A stretch of DNA of 9,438 nucleotides, from positions 1 to 9,438 of the forward strand of contig JADGNT010000139.1 in the NCBI GenBank assembly GCA_017883345.1. The letters run 5' to 3'. This DNA is from Candidatus Solibacter sp. GTDB lineage: Bacteria > Acidobacteriota > Terriglobia > Bryobacterales > Bryobacteraceae. Positions 5,692 through 9,438 of the stretch are shown here, piece by piece. The notes beneath the pieces were generated by a model, which worked only from the letters and a program-made list of their open reading frames with translations, made no database searches and was not told the DNA's origin. How positions within the stretch are numbered: position 1 is the stretch's first letter; every line of letters begins with the position of its first letter. A program made the translations under genes and the position numbers.

Positions 5692-7863
5692 ATGGAAAAG
5701 ACCATGAGAGTTACCGCCCGCGCATTGATCGCCGCGCTTGCCCTGGCCGCCGTCGCGTCCGGCCAGCGGCTTGCCCTGCACTACAATCAGCCGGCCGAGG
5801 ACTGGCAGAGCCAGGCGCTGCCGATCGGCAATGGACGGCTCGGCGCCATGATCTTCGGCGACGCGCGCCACGAGCACCTGCAACTCAACGAAATCTCGCT
5901 GTGGACCGGCGACGAAAAAGATACCGGGAGTTATCAGAATCTGGGCGACCTGTGGCTCGATCTGACGCATGGCGCGGCGCAGGGCTACGAGCGGCGCCTT
6001 GATATCGACAGCGCGATCCACAGCATTCAATACATGGCGGATGGAATCGCCTACCGCCGCGAGTATTTGGCCTCTGCGCCGCAACAGGCCCTGGTGTTGC
6101 GCTACACCGCCGGCAAACCCGGCGCTTACAACGGCACGCTGAAGCTGAACGACGCTCACGCGGCGCGGACTACGGCGGCCGGCAATCTGCTGACGGCGGG
6201 CGGCAACCTGGCCAACGGCTTGCGGTATGAGACCGCGGTACAGGTAGTCAACAGCGGAGGACGGGTCACCGCCTCCGCCGACGGCGTGCTTCACATTGAG
6301 AACGCGGATGCGCTCACCATCCTGGTGGCGGCGGGCACCAATTATGTAGCGGATCGCGCGCGCGGGTGGCGCGGCGAAGGGCCGCACGAGCGGATCGACG
6401 GCCAACTCCGGGCCGCCGCGGCCAAGCCCTACGCCGACTTGCGCGCGGCGCACGTGGCCGATTACCAGCGGCTGTTCCGGCGCGTGTCGCTCTCTCTCGG
6501 CTCTGGCGCGCCCGATCTCCCGACCGACGAGCGCCTGGTGCGCTATCGCGATGGCGCGGCCGATGCCGATCTTGAGGCGCTCTTCTTTCAGTTCGGCCGT
6601 TACCTGCTGATCTCCTCCTCGCGGCCGGGCAGCCTGCCGGCCAACTTGCAGGGACTGTGGAATAACTCCAACAATCCGCCGTGGCGCAGCGACTATCACT
6701 CCAACATCAATATCCAGATGAATTACTGGCTGGCGGAGCCGACCAATCTTTCCGAATGCGCGATTCCGTTTTTCGACTACGTCAACAGCCTGCGCGGCGT
6801 GCGCGCCGAGGCCACGCGTCAGCACTATCCCAATGTGCGCGGCTGGACGGTGCAGACCGAGAACAACATATTCGGCGCGGGGAGTTTTAAGTGGAATCCT
6901 CCCGGCTCGGCCTGGTACGCGCAGCATTACTGGGAGCACTACGCTTTCACGCGGGATCGGGAGTTCCTGCGAACCACGGCTTACCCCGTGCTCAAGGAGG
7001 TAACTCAATTCTGGGAGGACCACCTGGTGGCGCGCGCCGATGGAGCTTTGGTGACGCCCGACGGCTGGAGCCCGGAGCATGGACCCGAGGAACCCGGCGT
7101 GACGTACGATCAGGAAATGGTCTGGGACCTATTCACGAACTACATGGAGGCTGCCGCGGCGCTCGGCGTGGATGCCGAGTACCGGCAGAAGGTGGCGCAA
7201 CTGCGGGAGAAGCTGCTGAAGCCAAAGATCGGAGCGTGGGGACAATTACAGGAGTGGCCCGAAGACCGCGACGATATTCGCGACGAGCACCGCCACGTTT
7301 CGCACCTGTTCGCCTTGCATCCGGGGCGGCAGATTTCGCCGGTGGCCACGCCGGAACTGGCCAACGCGGCCAAGGTTTCGCTCTTCGCGCGGGGCGATCA
7401 ATCCACCGGATGGGCCATGGCATGGCGCATCTGTTTCTGGGCGCGGCTCGCGGACGGCGATCACGCCCACCGTCTGCTGCGCAACCTCCTGCACATCACG
7501 GGCAAGGGGAACCACATCGATTACGGCCAGGGCGGCGGCGTGTATTCCAACTTGTTCGATACGCACCCGCCGTTCCAGATCGACGGCAACTTCGGCGCCA
7601 CGGCGGGGATGGCGGAAATGCTGCTGCAATCGCAGGCCGGGGAAATTCAGTTGTTGCCGGCGCTGCCCCAGGCGTGGGCGGAGGGAGCGGTCACGGGCCT
7701 CAAGGCGCGCGGCAACGTGACGGTGGACATGGCGTGGAAAGACGGCAAGCTGACTTCCGCCACGCTGCGATCTCCGGTAGCGACTAAGGCTACGGTGCGC
7801 TTCAATGGACGCACGCAGACGGTGACTTTGCCCGCGGGGCAAGCGGTGAAGTTAGAGGTTTAG
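5692..7863 (+). CDS. secreted GH95 family alpha-L-fucosidase (or related glycosidase)
   Basis: The 723-residue protein begins with a signal peptide (basic n-region, LIAALALAAVASG core, cleavage probably near residue 25), so it should act in the periplasm or outside. The N-terminal beta domain has ALPIGNGRLGAMIFGD, LQLNEISLWTGD and YRREYLASAP. The (alpha/alpha)6 catalytic domain (about 295-660) has GLWNNSNNPPWRSDYH, NINIQMNYW with N338 and N340, SPEHGP with E462, and DGNFG with D631. These match the Asn pair, general acid and Asp of characterised GH95 alpha-1,2-fucosidases, which invert the linkage. Some GH95 members prefer L-galactose, so the substrate is not certain. The segment between LWTGD and YQNLGDL is unusually short. 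No transporter or regulator lies nearby. Confidence 0.93.
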   Translation: MEKTMRVTARALIAALALAAVASGQRLALHYNQPAEDWQSQALPIGNGRLGAMIFGDARHEHLQLNEISLWTGDEKDTGSYQNLGDLWLDLTHGAAQGYERRLDIDSAIHSIQYMADGIAYRREYLASAPQQALVLRYTAGKPGAYNGTLKLNDAHAARTTAAGNLLTAGGNLANGLRYETAVQVVNSGGRVTASADGVLHIENADALTILVAAGTNYVADRARGWRGEGPHERIDGQLRAAAAKPYADLRAAHVADYQRLFRRVSLSLGSGAPDLPTDERLVRYRDGAADADLEALFFQFGRYLLISSSRPGSLPANLQGLWNNSNNPPWRSDYHSNINIQMNYWLAEPTNLSECAIPFFDYVNSLRGVRAEATRQHYPNVRGWTVQTENNIFGAGSFKWNPPGSAWYAQHYWEHYAFTRDREFLRTTAYPVLKEVTQFWEDHLVARADGALVTPDGWSPEHGPEEPGVTYDQEMVWDLFTNYMEAAAALGVDAEYRQKVAQLREKLLKPKIGAWGQLQEWPEDRDDIRDEHRHVSHLFALHPGRQISPVATPELANAAKVSLFARGDQSTGWAMAWRICFWARLADGDHAHRLLRNLLHITGKGNHIDYGQGGGVYSNLFDTHPPFQIDGNFGATAGMAEMLLQSQAGEIQLLPALPQAWAEGAVTGLKARGNVTVDMAWKDGKLTSATLRSPVATKATVRFNGRTQTVTLPAGQAVKLEV
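5701..5715 (+). repeat. 15-base sequence shared with the ileS start (copy 2)
   Basis: ACCATGAGAGTTACC is identical to 1131-1145. Here it encodes TMRVT, residues 4-8 of the fucosidase signal peptide. Confidence 0.6.
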
Positions 7864-7902
7864 CACAGTTGGCGCGGAGGCCAAAGCCGCCTGCGTCTAC
7901 GC

Positions 7903-9117
7903 ATGCAGAGGCACTATCCTTCGTTCACCTTGAATCCCTCGCAAGTAGCGGTCTATCCTTCGAGGTTGAAGCATATTCAGGAGTTGGATGGGATTCGCGG
8001 GGTCGCAATCCTCTTCGTGCTTGCGTTCCACGCGCGCGTAGCCTTTGCTACTACCGCGGAGATCCCTTATCTCGGCTTCCGCCTCCTCGGCCTGGGTTGG
8101 TCCGGCGTCGATCTCTTCTTTGTTCTTTCCGGGTTCCTGATCACCGGAATCCTGATCGATAGCCGAGATTCATCAACCTACTTCCGGATATTCTATGCCC
8201 GGCGGATCCTGCGTATTTTCCCGCTTTACTTCTTCTATCTTTTCACGATCCTGGCATTGACCCGCCAAGGGTGGCGATGGTACGCGGGAGAGGATCTCTG
8301 GCAATCGACCGGTCCGTGGTGGTATGTCACGTACTTGATGAATTGGAAGCCGGGCGGCGGTTCCGGTGACCGTTTTCTCGACCATCTCTGGAGCCTCGCC
8401 ATCGAAGAGCAGTTCTACCTCGTCTGGCCTGCGGTGGTCTGGCTCGCTCCCCGCCGAAAACTGAGTTGGCTATGTGTGGCCTTTGCTGCAAGCGCGTTTG
8501 CCGCCCGCTGTTGGATGAGTTCCGAGGGTGTAGGAACAGAGATCATTTACCGCATGACGCCATGCCGCCTCGATTGCCTTGCTGTGGGTGCCTTCGTGGC
8601 TATCGGTATCCGGGACTTTCGTCCGCTGCTGGACCGGTGGGCCTCATGGGTCGCCTCCGCTTGCACCGGCAGTTTTCTCGTCGTTGCGGCTGTGTCGTGG
8701 CATCCGGTCTGGTCCGACCTGCCGATGCGAACAGTTGGCGCTTCTTTGCTCGCTGTAGGTTACGGGGCCGTAGTGTTTCGCGCTGCTACGGCCCAAACTG
8801 GATGGATGCACCGGCTCCTTTCGAACCGGTTGCTGCGCCAATTCGGAAAGTACAGCTATGGTATGTACGTACTCCACGCCGTAGTCTTGGAGACGACCGT
8901 CCCGTTCGTGCGCGATCTGAGCCACAGACCGTTACCGCAAGCATTGATTCTCGCGATTAAGTATTCCTACCTGCCGGCTCTGGTCGCATCGAGCTTTGCA
9001 CTGGCCTGGCTCTCCTGGAGATTCCTGGAGCGCCCATTCCTGGCGCTCAAATCGCGCGTGCCATACGGCGATGACGGACAGCGTCGAGTTCTTTCCCCGT
9101 GCCATCCAGCTACGTGA
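7903..9117 (+). CDS. OafA/YrhL-type membrane acyltransferase (acyltransferase 3 family)
   Basis: The 404-residue protein is a multi-pass inner-membrane acyltransferase of the family that O-acylates lipopolysaccharide, exopolysaccharide, peptidoglycan or antibiotics. It has ELDGIRG (27-33, with D29 and R32), the conserved H43 in AFHARV, GVDLFFVLSGFLITG, FYARRILRIFP (97-107) and SLAIEEQFYLVWP (from 164). About ten hydrophobic helices and a late FLERPF motif complete the fold. No SGNH domain is fused, so it is the short form. The acyl group and acceptor cannot be deduced. The ATG at 7903 is used but is weakly supported: GGAGG at 7876-7880 is 22 bases away. It lies 39 bases after the fucosidase gene on the same strand. 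Its third codon positions look less GC-rich than those of ileS or the fucosidase. Confidence 0.93.
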   Translation: MQRHYPSFTLNPSQVAVYPSRLKHIQELDGIRGVAILFVLAFHARVAFATTAEIPYLGFRLLGLGWSGVDLFFVLSGFLITGILIDSRDSSTYFRIFYARRILRIFPLYFFYLFTILALTRQGWRWYAGEDLWQSTGPWWYVTYLMNWKPGGGSGDRFLDHLWSLAIEEQFYLVWPAVVWLAPRRKLSWLCVAFAASAFAARCWMSSEGVGTEIIYRMTPCRLDCLAVGAFVAIGIRDFRPLLDRWASWVASACTGSFLVVAAVSWHPVWSDLPMRTVGASLLAVGYGAVVFRAATAQTGWMHRLLSNRLLRQFGKYSYGMYVLHAVVLETTVPFVRDLSHRPLPQALILAIKYSYLPALVASSFALAWLSWRFLERPFLALKSRVPYGDDGQRRVLSPCHPAT

Positions 9118-9177
9118 TTTTGAATCCCTACCGCCCTCTGGTTCCGGCCCCAAGCGATCACCGTAATCCCCATCGGG

Positions 9178-9188
9178 TATAGTACAAT
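9178..9188 (+). promoter_or_regulatory. overlapping -10-like boxes before the DUF2061 gene
   Basis: TATAGT (9178-9183) and TACAAT (9183-9188) overlap just before the GTG start at 9196. Either would start transcription within about 6 bases of the GTG, or at it. No clear -35 hexamer is visible. Confidence 0.35.
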
Positions 9189-9195
9189 CGAGTGA

Positions 9196-9429
9196 GTGGG
9201 TTACGTCGAAAGCCATTACCGGAGTATCGCCAAAGCCGTCAGCTACCGAATTTTGGGGTCGACGACTACGGCCCTGATTTTTTTCGTGCTGACGGGGAAA
9301 ATGTCGCTCTCCCTGGGGGCCGGAGCGCTCGATATGGTCCTCAAGATCGGCGCGTATTTCATTCACGAGCGCATCTGGAATCACATCAATTTCGGACGTA
9401 GCACGAAGGCTCCGGAATACGAGATCTGA
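9196..9429 (+). CDS. DUF2061 small membrane protein
   Basis: The 77-residue protein covers the complete DUF2061 domain: ESHYRSIAKAVSYRILGS (5-22), a hydrophobic helix to about residue 33, TGKMSLSLGAGALDMVLKI (33-51), and the C-terminal FIHERIWNHINFGR (55-68). Two membrane segments are likely. The family is uncharacterised, though members occur alone or near sulfur-assimilation genes in some bacteria (recalled); no such neighbour is visible here. The GTG at 9196 is chosen because the conserved ESH...RS block begins four residues later; there is only a weak GAG-containing upstream sequence. It stands 78 bases after the acyltransferase gene and probably has its own promoter. It ends 9 bases before the window edge. 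Confidence 0.88.
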   Translation: MGYVESHYRSIAKAVSYRILGSTTTALIFFVLTGKMSLSLGAGALDMVLKIGAYFIHERIWNHINFGRSTKAPEYEI

Positions 9430-9438
9430 GGGCAGCTA

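Noticed and set aside
5539..7080. 513-residue minus-strand open frame antisense to the fucosidase gene
   Set aside because: Composition is a mirror of the GH95 gene and no domain is recognisable. GH95 motifs are complete on the plus strand.
7773..7795. Inverted repeat GTAGC/GCTAC near the end of the fucosidase gene
   Set aside because: It is a short stem inside the coding sequence without a T-run, most likely chance.

Overview
The window is a GC-rich bacterial chromosome segment of ordinary bacterial type: short gaps, overlapping operon genes and a bacterial-type isoleucyl-tRNA synthetase. The gene content suggests a soil-type Acidobacteriota relative: a secreted GH95 fucosidase, a small Lys/Arg/Ala-rich protein ending in an RMSAEGRARIAAAQRARWAK-like tail, and a DUF4160/DUF2442 pair. 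This assignment is an inference from gene flavour; no 16S or other taxonomic marker lies in the window.

Left region (1-1151). A tight minus-strand pair encodes a DUF4160 protein and then a DUF2442 protein, with coding regions overlapping by 11 bases. This is a small, uncharacterised two-gene module that resembles toxin-antitoxin loci in layout. To its right is about 500 bases without a convincing intact gene. It holds a possible decayed minus-strand reading frame, a 12-base direct repeat, and a run of four short hairpins just before ileS.

Centre (1152-5224). Three plus-strand genes, ileS, lspA and lgt, overlap end to start by 8 and 11 bases and form an evident operon. lspA (signal peptidase II) and lgt (prolipoprotein diacylglyceryl transferase) carry out two of the steps of lipoprotein maturation, so the block joins an essential tRNA synthetase to the lipoprotein pathway. 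IleRS has HMGT where HIGH is usual and KAMHKS where the KMSKS loop is usual.

Right of the operon (5238-9429). A convergent small gene encodes a coiled-coil plus basic-tail protein, possibly nucleic-acid binding. An intergenic element that can fold into a branched three-stem structure lies before a signal-peptide-bearing GH95 alpha-L-fucosidase. An OafA-type membrane acyltransferase and a DUF2061 small membrane protein follow on the same strand. These last genes look like separate transcription units rather than a polysaccharide-utilisation locus: no SusC/D-like genes, sugar transporter or regulator is visible.

No RNA gene, CRISPR array, transposase or convincing Rho-independent terminator was found. 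The least explained items are the DUF4160/DUF2442 module, the structured elements before ileS and the fucosidase gene, and a 15-base identity shared by those two gene starts.
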